Shown piece after piece: positions 35,983 to 49,428 of a DNA stretch of 64,000 bases (positions are counted from its first letter, which is position 1; each line of letters begins with the position of its first letter). The stretch is from the NCBI GenBank assembly GCA_000328365.1, contig KB296161.1, positions 89,012 through 153,011 of the forward strand, written 5' to 3'. The notes beneath the pieces are model-generated. The model made no database searches. It was not told where the DNA came from and saw only the letters and a list, made by a program, of their open reading frames with translations. This DNA comes from Capitella teleta. Its lineage: Eukaryota > Annelida > Polychaeta > Capitellidae. The position numbers were made by a program, and so were the translations under genes.

Positions 35983-36709
35983 CAAGACACGAATCGATAA
36001 TCATAAACATTCATGTGTTGCATCAGGTTATATAATTTATATCATATAATCTGCTCACCTTTAGATTGGTGGTAGAAAGCTCAGTTCATATACCTTTTTC
36101 TGGTACGTATGCATACAGTAATATAATTTCATAATTATTATTTCATTACAAACAAAATTAAATTTAAATTGACGTCAGTTATTTGACCATGTAGAAATGA
36201 AGCATTCGTATGTCCCTTTCATTTCACCTACTGTCAGTTGGATTCTTCGTTTTAATTTATCAGTTACAGAAATATTAATTTCCAAGAGGACAACTATGCA
36301 TCTGTTCAGCATGAAATGACTGACTCAACATCTTTCTTGCATGCAACTCCATCCTGTCATTGGAATTGATCTTCATGTCAAAAGGTGTACATATGTGGAA
36401 AATTAGTTCTTAAAGGCATTTAAACCCTAGAAAAATAAGTTGATACATGAAATTATAACCAAACAAAATCAGAGGAAAGATTTGGAAAAAAGGGGTACAT
36501 AAAGCACTAGCCAGTACACGGCACAGCTGTCATGTCATACAGGAATAGACATTGAGCACAGGCCATCAAATCAAACCGTTCTCACTTCATCCACCGCCAG
36601 GCACAATCCACGATGAGGCAGTGTGTGCAGGATAGCGGACTTTTCATGCTCAAATTATACTTGTTGAAAATATTTTTAATTTAACTCCTTAAAATGTGAA
36701 AAGACAGCC

Positions 36710-37562
36710 CATCGCAAAGCGAAGAGAGTTGACACTGAACAAGCCTGGGCTCAATATCGATTATAAGGTAACAGTGCAAAAACCATCCTGAGATCAAAAT
36801 ATGACCATTTCATAAACTCCCTTGCAGACTCATGTAAAAATAATCCTAAACGTTTCTGGTCCTATTTCAAACGAAAAACCCCCTCTATATCCATTCCATC
36901 AGCTGTGAGAAATGATAGCTCTGAGAGCGCTGTAAAGGCCGAGATGTTCAACGAATATTTTGTTTCCGTTTTTAACACAACTTCTTCTGACCTCCCACCA
37001 AACATCCCTCCTGCAAATGTACCTTCTGTTCCTGATCCGGTTGTTTACTGCAGAACACCTCAAAATGCCATCAATGTAAAAAAAAATAAAAAAATAAAAA
37101 AAATAAAAATAAAAATAGAATCTGTACAGCGTTATGTCACTAAATATGTTTTAAATTCCTATGAGTTTTCTTATATTCATTGCACCGATTTAAACATATT
37201 ACCACTCTGCTTTAGGAGAGAGATCAATGGCCTTTTATTCTTTTTTTTAAATTATACATGGTTTTATTCACATAGATTTTAGTTCTGAAATCGTTTTCAA
37301 CAACTCGTCACGTGACCTCCGTTCTACAAATGATAAACTTTTATCTGCACAATCTGTCGGCACGGAATGATTTACATCATCATATTTTAATCGCATTGTG
37401 AGACTATGGAATATTTTAACTCCCGACATTCGCCAGTGTACCCCTTTTAAAACTTTTAAACAGAAAGTGACTTTATTTTACGTTGATAAACTTGCCAATT
37501 TTAATGTCGATCAATTCTGTACATGGACATCGACTTGTCGATGTCAAGGTTTTTATCACTGA
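36710..37562 (+). mobile_element. CR1-like LINE fragment with internal deletion
   Basis: Translation from about 36,710 gives AKRVDTEQAWAQYRL, then FINSLADSCKNNPKRFWSYF and AEMFNEYFVSVFNTT, the region between endonuclease and reverse transcriptase of CR1/Rex-type LINEs. At 37,078-37,118 an A-rich patch intervenes. From about 37,119 follows IESVQRYVTKYVLNSYEFSY, LPLCFRREINGLLFF and later FNRIVRLWNILTPDIRQ, the thumb and C-terminus, ending TWTSTCRCQGFYH at a TGA (37,560-37,562). The catalytic reverse transcriptase core, including YADD-type motifs, is absent, and in-frame stops and shifts show that it is dead. The exact clade was not resolved. Confidence 0.85.
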
Positions 37563-39500
37563 TAACCTTTGTCACTTAATTCCTATTAATACTGGCCATT
37601 ATTTTCTTCTTTCTGATTTTACTCTTGTCGCCGTTACACGACGTAGTAGAAATAGCACGGTAGTGTAACGAACAGAGAACATGCAGTGGGTGAAAGGGAA
37701 CTGATCGAGCCTTGGGGAGATTTGTATGTGTATATATACACAGACGATTCCATGAATGTGAATTATTTATTTCGTCGCATTACGCTCGCTACCCATCGCT
37801 TGCTCCGCCACAAACAAAATACATTGGCGCGTATAATAATTATTACATGATCACAATACAGAGATACTTTATATAGCATGGATTGATCGCTTACATTGGT
37901 ATAATGTTGTTGAAGTTCGTTATGATAGCGACGAGATTCAAAGCGACACAATACTTCCGGTAATTCTAGATAATAACATGGAAATTGAAGTCAGAAAACG
38001 AATGAAAGTATGTTGATTAACAAACTTATCGGCACTGATCATTGAGTCAAGAACGAAGTTAAATCTCTGCACAAAACGCTTTTTTAATGCTTTAATGGTG
38101 AGAATCGGAGACTGTCACTTGTATCTCATTATGTGCCTGTTGGTGTTGAATATTCCATTTAAAGCACCAATTGCGTGCGTTTATAATTAGAACCACACTC
38201 ACCTTGTTTGAATCTGATGACCTGTTCAACTTTCATGTCATGATAGTACACAGAATGATGATAGTAGGGAAGCATCAGAAGTTCAGAAGAATGAAAGATT
38301 TTTCGTTCCGCATTAGCGATCAACTGTTCATCGCCAATGGTATTGAATGGAAGTTCTATCAACCGGAAACAAATTTTGTCTTGAATCGGTGCGTTATGAA
38401 TTTAGCGAACTTGAGCGGCTTTTTCTGTGAGCGATCAATCCATATGCTATAGAATATCTCTGCTCTGACATTCGTATTGCACACGTACAGGGAACTACGA
38501 ATATAATGCAGTGAGCAGAAATGTGCCTCTGTGTAAATGTCATGTCAGATACTTAGTGACAAACTAGTGGATTGTCAGCCCCCAACAGGTCGCCCCATCA
38601 AACGTAGCGATCTTCCCACTCGCCCCAAGAGGCTCATCGAAGGATTACGCTGGGCGGACCGTGTGCTTTCCACCGCAGACTTATGAATGAGACGCTACAT
38701 CTGCTCCATCCTTTGGGAATATTCCTCCGTGGGAGGTTTTTGCTCAGACACATTTGGCCTTAGAAGTGTCTCTTGTGATCTGATGCCATTTCAGCCACAA
38801 TTCCTGTGGTTGAGACGAGGATAGATCGCAGATCCCATTCATCGGTGAATGCATGCAGCCATCTAAAGCGGGAGATCTTGTCACAAAAAGATTTATATAT
38901 AGCTTCAGTTGTTAAAATTGGATACTTTTTAGCTATTTAAAAGTAATGTCATAATTTGTTTTCTATGTCGTGTGCAACAATGGGTTTTTATCTCTTGTAT
39001 ATGCATCAATAAGGTTGTCATCGTCAGAAATGAGTGGATGCTGAAATCAATTGGCGGAGGGGGCATTGTGAAACACTTTTCCACAACATCTTCAACCGTA
39101 GAAATTAGGTTGTAATTTTGCGTGATATGTGCGGACACGGTCAGACGACGCTTCCTGATGCGGAGCTCACTGCTCGCCGCCCATTCTGAGTTCCAATCCT
39201 GACCCCTCCACTCCGCCCGAGACGCCTCAGATAGGCTTGGTCCGAAACATCGAAATAGTCGCGCTAGGAGCACCCGAGACGCAATTTAAATAAACTTTCG
39301 GATTCTGCAATTATTCTAGAGCATAAATTTATCTTTAATTTAGGTTGAAATCGGTTGAGAGTTATATCAACACGCGGGCTGCCATGATGTTTCCGACCGC
39401 GCCGATTTGTGGCTTCTCATCGTCTATACATCAATGAATATAGGCCCTATTATTAGCAACTTACTACCAATTTAGGGCAATTTTTGCCAGCATGAGACAT

Positions 39501-39580
39501 GATGGGGTTTTACGGCTTAACCCAACCAAAGTATTTGGAGACCAAATTCTTTGACCGTTCGGGTGATACAGACGCCAGAA
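39501..39580 (+). repeat. GGGGTTTTACGGC repeat, copy 1
   Basis: GATGGGGTTTTACGGCT, a CCAACC-type block and TTCGGGTGATACAGACGCCAG are shared in order with 58,249-58,300. The copy here is longer in the middle. It lies 70 bp from a tRNA-SINE copy; whether it belongs to the same composite element is unknown. Confidence 0.6.
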
Positions 39581-39649
39581 CAGAAATCCGGGACTGGGGT
39601 TTCCCCTATTTTTATCGATGAATAATCGATAAAATTATGAATCCCAATC

Positions 39650-39823
39650 GTTCTTTATCCTGCATACCACCAAAGGGAGGGGTTCACAGTACCCGGCCTT
39701 GTTACGAGTTGGGCAGCACTGATGAATTATAATTTTAACGAATTACAATTTTAATTCACATTCATAACACCGTTGTGGTCGCATAGGATAGCAGTCATCC
39801 GGTCAAACAGACTGAGCTATTCT
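39650..39823 (-). repeat. tRNA-derived SINE, copy 2
   Basis: This matches the 59-kb copy over TTCTTTATCCTGCATACCACCA, the CCCGG/GTTACG/TTGGGCAGCACTG block, the AATTATAATTTTAACGAATT core, and GGATAGCAGTCA...GACTGAGCTAT at the tRNA end. The B-box region is deleted, so it is older or more damaged than the 59-kb copy. Confidence 0.75.
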
Positions 39824-40554
39824 TTTTGCATTACGCTTCTTTTGCTGTTCAGTATTCATGTAGTATAAAGCCAGGTTATAGTCCTTGAGCTGGGTGAAAA
39901 AAAGGTATAAAATTTCGAGCAAAACGAAACCCTTGGATTGAAAGTCCAACGCTCCTTACAAAACCATGAAGCGGACGTATGACATATCCCTTTGATGTCG
40001 TTCGCTGGATAATTATAATTATATCATGATTCATTGGTGTCTATTTCGGTCTTCCGTGTTGTTTATACCGTAATATACACCATAACAACAAAAAAATTCC
40101 TCACTTATGTACTTGTTCAGTTACCTGATACCAGGATACAGATTATAGAAAAGGCAACTTCAAGGATTAAAATAATTACTGGCTTTTGCAGCAAAAGTCC
40201 ATTATGAGATTTCGTTATTTCATTTCATTCGATTCTCATTATTTTGACGAACATCGGCGAATTGTTTACTACCTTGTATGTAATCATTAAAATGTCTCGT
40301 TGATAAGCAATGACCAAAAAATATGCACTGATCGGCATAATATGTAGGAGTATAATTGGCTTCTATTGGCACTTAAATGCTGTTGTTACAGTTTTTAAGT
40401 CGGTAATTTCTGAGCTATACAATTACACACCAGTGCAATTACCAAAGGTATTGTTACCGTAGTTGACGTGTTTCATAGCAAGGCCAAACAGTCATTGACA
40501 TTGCAAGATTTTTCTCGAACTCGACATCCTGAAGTTTTAAACCCAAGTACGTTA

Positions 40555-41930
40555 TGCTGAAGAAGGCGATTGGGGAGGGAGGGGAGTCTGTGTCCTTGCG
40601 TTGCTGCAACACACCCCCAACGGCGACGTCACTGGCATCACATTCCAGTTCTAGTAGAACTTTCGGATCGGGTTAAGTCAGTAAACTGGCATTAGCAAGC
40701 GCTTCTTTGCTGGCGACGAAAGCATGCTCGTGGGCTGCGGTCCATTAGAAGTCTTTTTTTCTTGCCAGCTGCGATCTCATAAAGTGGGCGCAATATCTCT
40801 GCTCTCCCGTTTGCAGATCCCCATCTTGACCATATTTGCGAAATACTGCTTGGCTGTTTCGAGTTTCTGGGGCGTGAGGCGGCGGAACTTTTGATGAGTT
40901 GGTCGACCTGTTGTTTTGATGTGATGGAATACGCCATGTTTCGCGGCCTTCCCGATGATTTGCGTAAGTTCTGGCTTGAATACTGCCGGAAATTCTTTAG
41001 CGAGTTGCGAGTAGGGAGAGGACACACAACTGATGGCTTCAGAGACGTCTGTGGTACCGGTGGAGGAAGAGGAGGCGCGGGCCACCATCATCGGCGGCCC
41101 ACGGGATCGTTTTTTGTCCAACAAGGACATCCCGGAAGACGCTTCGTCGACCTATCTCCAAACCGGAAATGGTAAAAGCACAGCTTGCCTTCTGTTGATT
41201 TCTCCCCACTCTGCGCTTGAGACACATGCGACGGCCTCGACGCTGTCTTGCGGTGCCGTAATACGACATCGGCCTCTACATCCACGTTGAAACTGTGCTC
41301 TGTTGAGGAGTCTTTCCTCGCCTGAAGGAGTTTATCCGCCATGTTGACAAGCTCAGACATGCACATGATGTCAGCATCTAGTATCTGGCATCTGACGTCT
41401 GTTGGGAGTCTCTGCAGGAGGATCTCCCGCTTAAGGCTGATGCGCTTGGGGAGCTCTCCATCCTTGGTCGGCAATTTTGCCAGTGCCTCAATCTCGCTCC
41501 AGCCTCTTCGACCGAAGAGTCTCCCAGAGGCTGTCCAGCCAAGGAGAGGATGCGCTGGGCACGTTCACTGGGCGAGTGAGAAAAGCGCTTCATTATGTAT
41601 GCTTTAAGGGTGCCGTACTCGAGTGCTGTATCCTGCTTGTCCATCCACGCGTCCAGGCGGTCGAGAACGTCTTCTGTCATGACGCTTAGTGCATGATCCG
41701 CCATTGTCACCTGACACTTGATCCCAGAGAGCCTGAATTTGGCTTCTGCACGGCGAAACCACTGAGCGGGATTCTTCAGTGTCAGCGGAGGCAGCTTCAC
41801 GCTGACTGCATTCACCATGTCCTTATCCTCCATGATGCACGGCGTCACACAAGAAACACCATCCGATGCACAGGTGAAGCACGGCAGGCACACAAACACA
41901 CGCACACACCACACACGCACAGACGTTGAT
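40555..41930 (-). mobile_element. Fossil Ty3/gypsy LTR retrotransposon fragment (CsRn1-like)
   Basis: On the minus strand a gag-like region (about 41,850-41,090; KLPPLTLKNPAQWFRRAEAK motif) is followed by a pol linker and reverse transcriptase N-terminal region (about 41,060-40,780; HHIKTTGRPTHQKFRRLTPQ) and an RNase H-like region (about 40,740-40,570). The style fits CsRn1-type Ty3/gypsy elements. No LTRs, integrase or complete pol were found. The copy is broken in several places and looks old. Confidence 0.85.
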
Positions 41931-42112
41931 GATGGCGATCACAGATTGCTACACTTACTTATTAATTACGTATAAATGAACGAAGGGGTCACCACTATAA
42001 CGATGCAATACACATTACACAAATTCGTTATATCATGAATTTATTGCATGGAAACAGTGCCTTATATCTGATGGTTTTGAGTTGGTAATGAGCGATGAGT
42101 TGAGTCGTTACA

Positions 42113-42643
42113 GTATAATTGATTGGTCACTTCCTTCCTTCGAAGGTATTCTATTGTGTTCATTCATCCCAGTTGATGGTTAGCATTGCAGCAAACCTCC
42201 ACCAAACCGAGATTCGACGTCTCACTTTCACAATTTGTTGTCTCTCCGGTCTTAATTAACAGACAAGGACATTCCATTTTCTCTACAATGAGCGGTCACG
42301 CTTTAGTGAAATCACATCCAAACGATAGGTGACACTATAAGGAATATTTCATGAACTCAACATAGTCATATGTAGTTGTAATCGATTTTTCTCAACAATA
42401 ATGTGTGCCGAAAGGTCGATTCTGAGGTAGGGTGGTCAAACTGTGCGAGCCTACGTTGCGACCCAGATGGGCTGGTTTGGTATCTGCACATATCGTGTTT
42501 TGTAAGCAATGCAGGATTTCTCGAATTATGAACGATTATTCAAATTCCACACAATTCTCCGTCTCACCCGCACAATTCGCCGTCCGTTAATGATATGCAA
42601 ATGATAAGCCGGACAATCTCCGTCATCCGTATCCCCACTGTGG
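42113..42643 (+). repeat. Dispersed repeat family, copy C
   Basis: Starts GTATAATTGATTGGTCACTT and ends ATCCCCACTGTG, collinear with copy B at 13.5 kb over its whole length, about 75-80% alike by eye, with small indels. It lies close to the Ty3/gypsy fossil but shares no sequence with it. Confidence 0.85.
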
Positions 42644-43132
42644 TAACGTTCCCGGGCCGCCACGCATTTCTATAAAATCAACAATGACACCAGCATCAGT
42701 TAAGATATTGGCTTCAATGGAGCTGCAACAGGTTTTATTGAAATCGTATTTTTGAGCTGTGTCTGAAAGACTCTGGCCAATATCTGCCACCCAAAAGAGT
42801 ACCGAAAATAATGTTTTCGATAAAGGTGAAGAAAAAGAAGTATTTCACCATCAGGAATGCAAAATATAGAGCTAAAAGTGGCAAATAAACTTGTGACACA
42901 TGACCTCTGAGTGCTCGCTGCATACGCACTCAGGAAATTTGGAAAGGTGTGGTCATCCACAGTCAATGAATGGTATGCGTGGTCATAAGAACTATGACGT
43001 GCATGAATCTATGGCGTCGCCTTTTATGTTCGCAGATTGCAACGGTGCAATGTTCCAGGTACCTGACGAATGCCAGCAATGCGATTATGTAACAGCGTCT
43101 GTTCATCAGACGATCTATATAAAAATAGCACA

Positions 43133-43133
<1 letters not shown>

Positions 43134-43164
<31 letters not shown>
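43134..43164. repeat. Poly-A tract
   Basis: An uninterrupted A run of about 30 bases; a retroposon tail is possible, but no body was recognised upstream. Confidence 0.9.
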
Positions 43165-43167
<3 letters not shown>

Positions 43168-46100
43168 ATCGAAGCCTACGATCAAATTAATTTAGGTAGA
43201 GTTCCAAAGAGAGAAACAATTTCTGTATAAAACTGCGAACATCACGTAGGGAATCGGGTCAATGAACGGGGTAGTTTTGAACAATTTAGTCTCATTCCAC
43301 CTGTGGCAACACCCACCATAGATCGTAGAATTTCAAATTCCATTGAGCGGAAAATGGCCGATAAGATGGGCATGTGGGCGGCTCGCTTTTTAGGGATGAT
43401 AAGAGAGGAGAGGACCCGCTGGGATATCCCGATAAGAGATAGGGGACTAACAGGAAGGATGAGTGTCAGCATAATTGCGTAAAACTACCATTTGCCTCCC
43501 ACGCAGATGCTCTTTCGGTTTCATGCTCTATCGCATCTGCATCATTGCAAATTACCAGGAGGGACAAGACACACAAGAGGCCCTTGAGTGAAGACTGGCC
43601 GCCTATAAGCCGTCGATTATACCTGATTATGACTGTCTGGATTCCAGAATCACTGATGTTTAGTGCTTTCTTCACTTTCTTGCCCGCACTCGGACAACGC
43701 TCCGGTTGCATTTGCACTCTCTGGGACGTCTGGGCTTCGTATTTCGTACGGTGTCTGCGCGTGTGGTTAGGTCTCCATTTATGGATCCAGATCCAGAGCG
43801 TATGGATCTATTGACGCCATAGGGACGTGTGTCTGAGAATGAGTACAATTGACACTGTTTGCTCCTTATATACGTCTCTGGTGGGAGGATACAGTACTTC
43901 AATTGATGCGAATGCATGGGCACTTCATTAGTTGAAGAGAGGGCTCGTGGGAGTGGGGTTTAATCTGGTATTATTGCAGTGGGTGCTTCAAGGACAATGC
44001 AAACATCATGAGCCATGACGAGAGGCGAGGGGTGGAAAAAGATGGGAGTGGCAATAGTTCATTGCCACGTTTTTGCCAATGATTAATAATTATGTAATCC
44101 AAATTCACCCATTGTTTTTGCTTCAGTTACGTAATTACTCAAATGTCTTTGGCTCATCTCACATCAATACACATACAAACCTAACACTACAAATATAGCT
44201 TTCTTATTAACCGGCGCGCTCTCACCTGACAAGTGCCCCATGTTATCCACGAGTGCTGTCAATACAATTGTATGCCACATAACTTCGCAACAAGGGCCGG
44301 GCCGTCCTTCAGATATCAGCACAGATTTTGTCATCAGGATATCTTATTCACAGGGCACATGTGGAATTTCCATCGTGCTATACGTACGTGTTAAGAGGCC
44401 TTTGAAATCATGTTTTACTGGCTGATCTTGACCTACAAAGTTCTTACTACTCCATGGGTAAATTTCATGAAAATCGTACGTTTGCCCGGATGAAAATCCC
44501 AATTACGCCATTATGAAAACATCGGGGTGCAATATCACAATGCACTGCGCCCAGCATTTGAGAACTCCAATATAATTATATCGACCAAAAGGCATTAAAA
44601 TGAATTATGATTATTAGGATTTCGCTAATACCCGTACGAGCAAGAGCTGTTCAGATACGATTGAGTCACACTGGCTCCAATTTCACCCCTTTTCCTATCT
44701 CACAATCCACAGTAACTGATCAGCAGGGCTTACTAATAAAGACTGCTGAGTTATATTACATTCTTCACTCAATGCTACTGAAAAGTTTATATTTTGTATA
44801 GCTATTAGTGCCGTATTTTGTTCATTTGAAGTCATATGTAACAAATCAAATTATCGCAAATTCTCATTCATTGGCATGCTGTTGCCATGTCAGTGCCATA
44901 TTTCCTCTTCGAAGACCCATGATCGCAACATCGGGATACTGCTTAACCGTGCCAATTGGACTTACACTATGTAAGTTTAAAAGTTGTACCATTTACTTAG
45001 TTATCTCGTACCCTTCAATTTGATATATTATATGCATATGTTTAGAGCATTTCACGAAAAAGCACATTGCGGTTATATGGTCTTCCTCGAGAAACCCTCG
45101 GCTTCAACAACCATCCGGTACGCGAATGAAATCAGGTCATCAAACGCAAAGATTATGTTGGGGAGACACGTGTCCATGCATGATGCCCTGTTGCTAATGG
45201 GCGTCATGAAAAGAAAAAAGTATTGTCGGAGAGTTGCTTCTCGTTTGAATCTGGTCTATATCTGGTCTATATCGGCATTCTCGTCAGTTGTGAAGAATTG
45301 GCAAGCGATGGGAGCTTCAGTTGAATCAAGGGACAGACAAGCGTGGTATAGCAGAAGACTCACCCGGCTGCGTTTGGAGAAGGGCACCGAAAATCACCGA
45401 TAACATGAAACACTATTACAATCGACGATTTCGACCACGAACCAAAAACTGGGACAGACCTCATGAAAAGTATATAATCATAATAATTATATATAATTTG
45501 TAAACTACGAGAAATTCGAACCAACGTAAACCCAGAATGCAATCCGGGGTGATATATTTAAAAATGATCGCTTGTCAACTGTGATACTTACTCGACCAAA
45601 GTTTCGTGACATCCAGTACCGCTCATCGTTCGTGACAACGAGTGCCGCTAAAATTAAATATGGGTCAATAGAACTATCCATATTTGACATAGTATGCCAA
45701 CTGTTTACATCTAATTTCGAGTGATATATGTGTACCCAATAGTTATCGGTCTCTCTTCCTCTTCACAAAGTTGACTCCACAAGCGCTCCACTTCATAATG
45801 TTATGCAAATCATAATGCTGAATGCACTTGCATGATGACCCGGTCATATGGGTTATTTTGTCAACCAGGAACAATAAAATCCGATCTCATAATTAAAATA
45901 AATACAATAGTAGACTGAAGTGATTCCAGAGGCAATATAACATTTATAAAATAAAAGTAGTATTGTATGCATTTGCATGCTTCCACGCAACTAAATCCGA
46001 ATAGAACCCAGGCCTCACTGAGTAAGTCACTCATAAGAATGCAATAATTTCTAAATTTGGTTTAAAGAAGTATGAAACAATCAAACATGCATTTTTTTCT

Positions 46101-46761
46101 ATCAAGATAGTTCACAAGAACCGCATTGCACGTGCACCCAGATTAACTTTCCTGAACGTGAATGACGTAAGCATCAATTGTGACAATAACCAGCAGATTA
46201 CTGATTCTACTTCATGGCGGGATTATGACATAATTAGGGCATCATTATGACGTCATCATTCATGTACCACAAAGTTACTGACATACCTGCTGCATAATAT
46301 ACCACGACTAACCCTGAAACCAAGGAGACACAACAGGTTTGCCTTTTCAAAACAGTGTTCGAATTGCACCGCACTGCACCTATGAGCAGCATTTTTTTCC
46401 TTCTTATTGAATGAGGCAAACGAAGCGACCTTGATGCCTGGTTAAATGCGCAGTTTTGAATTCAGCGCATTCTTCGAAGAAGAATTGACACGCGACACGA
46501 AGTTTCAGCCGCGCCGTATACATCATCTGTGTTATCTTCACGATATCTGCTTGTGCCCAGGGTCCAAGAAACAAGACACCTCCAAGTTCACTTAATGCAG
46601 TCTGTTATCCGAGACATGCAACAGTTATTGGCCCCTGGATGTGCGAAACGACGACACTGAGAGCCAAGTGTAAGGAATAAGGAAATGACACGATGCTGGC
46701 TGAGTTCAAATTGATTAGCAAATTCTGATTTTATCAATTTGTCAAGAGCTCTCATGAGATA

Positions 46762-46766
<5 letters not shown>

Positions 46767-46800
<34 letters not shown>
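46767..46800. repeat. Poly-T tract
   Basis: An uninterrupted T run of 34 bases in the intergenic region. Confidence 0.95.
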
Positions 46801-46804
<4 letters not shown>

Positions 46805-48609
46805 CGCTGGTATTATGAAATAGAATGGTATTGTATATCTGCAATAGACAAGAAGTACTTCAATCGATATTTGGATGTTCGGTTCTATCAAAAACACCTT
46901 ATTGCGCAATTGCAACGGATTGCTTTGGAGAATGGAAACTAATGCATATATTCATGTCAATTCAGGGCGTGATGGATGGGTTTGGGCCCTAATTCAACTC
47001 GATCGCCTCGAGGAGCAACTACCAAACCAAGATGTTGCTCGGAGGAAGCATTGGATACTTGCAAATGAAGGTAAAAAACCCACCGGAAAGCAAGGCTAGT
47101 AGATGGACTTTTTTCTTGTGGTTCTGAAGTATATCTTTGTGGTTTTGTAACGTTAGAGACAATGATGATATAACTTTGAAAGACAGCAAGTTTAGTGCCC
47201 CCTCATTTGGTTAAGTGACATGTGTGCGTATAGCTATATAGGTTTGAACTCAAAGCACCGCAAGAAGGCACCAGACTGATTTTCTATTCATTACAAAAAA
47301 TGGTTGCATTAAACAAATGAGAAAGATTTGCACACCAAAGACCGGCGACTGATCGAGTTAACGCCCTCAGACTGTGAGGACAAACGCATAAAGATCCTTG
47401 CTTCCACGGAACAGAGAGAGGTTGCTGTAAGGAAAGAAAAACCTGTGGTAACTTCGATCGAAGTAATGCTCCTAAATTTCAGCTCAGTCATCGAATAAGA
47501 GGTCTACGGCTTTCTGTTTCGACCTTGTGTATGGGTAAGTGTGCCTTAGTCTTGGCCTACATTGAGCGCAACGGATCTAGATATATGCGAAAATGTTCCG
47601 TTGGTTCGCTTATGCAAAGGTCAAATATAAACCATCTCCGTATGCAGGGATGAACGACCGGACCGTGACCTAATAATGAGGGGATAACTCATCGACACGC
47701 GCTTTAAGATGTGCAAGTACTCGTTTGCGGTGAACGACCCGGTCTACGGTTGCGCAGTATGTCACTGGTAGCTAGGCTGTTTTTCCCTCTTTAGCACGCT
47801 ACAGAATGAGGGGTGTTTACATACGCGGATATGTGATATACTCTACACACCGAGTGCGCGGCGCATACACTATTGCGCACTCGGGGTACAGGAATGTAGA
47901 CTGTCTGATGACTACAGTCATTAATCTTTATTTATTTTTAGGCAAGGTGCTTCTCCAACAGGTGGCCGTCGCAGAAAGTAAACTTTTATTTTCAGGAAAA
48001 TAGATTGAGAAGAAAATTGCTTCAACAGTATATTGTGGTCTGGTGCTAGAAGCTGCTATTTACAAACCTTTGCGGTTTTGTTAGAACACCCCCCCCCCCC
48101 TTCCTTTCCAAACACGTAATTGGTCTGTGATCCTCTGCAATGTGGGTGCTGCTACCTGGTGTCAACCGGTTAAACTAAAGTACTCAATGACGTCATTCAC
48201 TGGAAGTCAGCCAGTACTTCGACATAAATTCGGGCACGGTACAAACGAACCGTGGTAGCTAGGATTGTGGGTCCCACTGGTGTCACTAGACCACACTGAC
48301 CAATTGTGCGATTCCATCGTAGACATCTTGTACATTAGATGGGCAATGCAGTAGTATATCTAGGGTCACCGTCATGGTTATTAGTGAAGGTAGGTGGGGG
48401 GAGGGGAGGCATCTGGGCTTTAGTTTATTGACTCATGAACCGATATAGACCTGTATGCTGGTGATAACATCACATTCACAATATTTGAGAAATGATTGAG
48501 TGTGAACTCTGATTTCATTGGGGTGTTATTGTTGACAGAGGGGGACAATAATCAGCATTGAAGAGTCAGTAATAATGTGTAATAGAATATGTTATCATTT
48601 TTTAAACAC

Positions 48610-48619
48610 CTAAAAATAA
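48610..48619 (+). promoter_or_regulatory. Candidate MEF2 site upstream of GDF8/11
   Basis: CTAAAAATAA matches the MEF2 consensus YTA(A/T)4TAR exactly, about 485 bp upstream of the TATA box. Vertebrate myostatin promoters use MEF2 and E-box sites. In AT-rich DNA such matches also occur by chance. Confidence 0.3.
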
Positions 48620-49094
48620 ACTTTAAATGTTTGTTTATACATCGTTCTGCGCGTCTCAATTGAAATAATTGGAAACTTATGTTGGCACCAGAAAGTAGAA
48701 TTATTGGAAAGTGTGAGATACGGGAAGAGGAGTTTCTTATGTAATTATCTCAGAACGACCAAACCAGATTAAATAGGAAGTAAGTGATATTCGTGGTGCA
48801 TTTTCATGACTCACGGATTATAATAAAACCACAAAGTAAAAAAATATAAAATAATGGCAACAGTAATAAAATAAAATACAATAAAATAAAATAAAATGAT
48901 GGTAATAAAAACAATGCAATGTTTATGTTATATGTCTGGAATGGCTCTGAGATCCGAACCCAAGACATAGTATCAAAGTTCACGTTAACAAGAAGAAAAA
49001 GAAGAAACAGAAGGCTCCTTTCGAAAGGTTTTTCTTCTCCCTGCTCGTGATCTGTTACGTCGAAGTGACCTTTCAACTGAGTTGTCATGAGGAG

Positions 49095-49104
49095 TATATA
49101 AAAG
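49095..49104 (+). promoter_or_regulatory. TATA box of the GDF8/11 gene
   Basis: TATATAAAAG is a strong TATA element on the coding strand, 390 bp before the start codon. Transcription would begin near 49,125-49,142, where TCACTTC at 49,140 fits an initiator, although 45 bp is a little far. The resulting leader would be about 345-360 nt with several upstream ATGs. A weaker TATATAAT lies at 49,285. Confidence 0.6.
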
Positions 49105-49428
49105 AACGAAGTGCGAAAGATCCCCTGATAGTAGAATCGTCACTTCAGTAAGTTCAGTAGCGTGGCTGTAGCAGATCCAACGATTACACTGGAAGTGAAC
49201 AGCGGTTCAATCGACGGGCGCATTGATGCTAGCTAATTTATTGCTCCGTGTGTATCTGTGCCCCGAAGTCTGGCGGTGACGGTGTATATAATGGCGAGAT
49301 AGGAATCGGCAGGCTCAGTCTCATCTTGTGCTGCGGCCCTCGCTATACGGCTTGCAGCTAAGAAGCACCATCGGAGCAGTAACCGCGGCTGCAGTGGCAA
49401 TCAGCTGTTTCTATTGTTGAACCCATGC

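Larger units (their letters stand above)
42644..48600. other. Intergenic DNA upstream of GDF8/11
   Basis: No coding exon was recognised on either strand. Poly-A (43,134-43,164) and poly-T (46,767-46,800) runs are the only obvious repeats. With the 31-42 kb segment this forms the 18-kb interval between two divergently transcribed genes of the same pathway. Confidence 0.55.

Noticed and set aside
41033-41689. Plus-strand frames across 41.0-41.7 kb
   Set aside because: Antisense shadows of the Ty3/gypsy fossil.
43466-43717. 83-codon minus-strand frame with a hydrophobic segment
   Set aside because: No match to a known family by eye and no supporting splice sites.
44984-45403. 139-codon plus-strand frame
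   Set aside because: Composition and lack of any motif fit chance; the apparent start is within AT-rich intergenic DNA.
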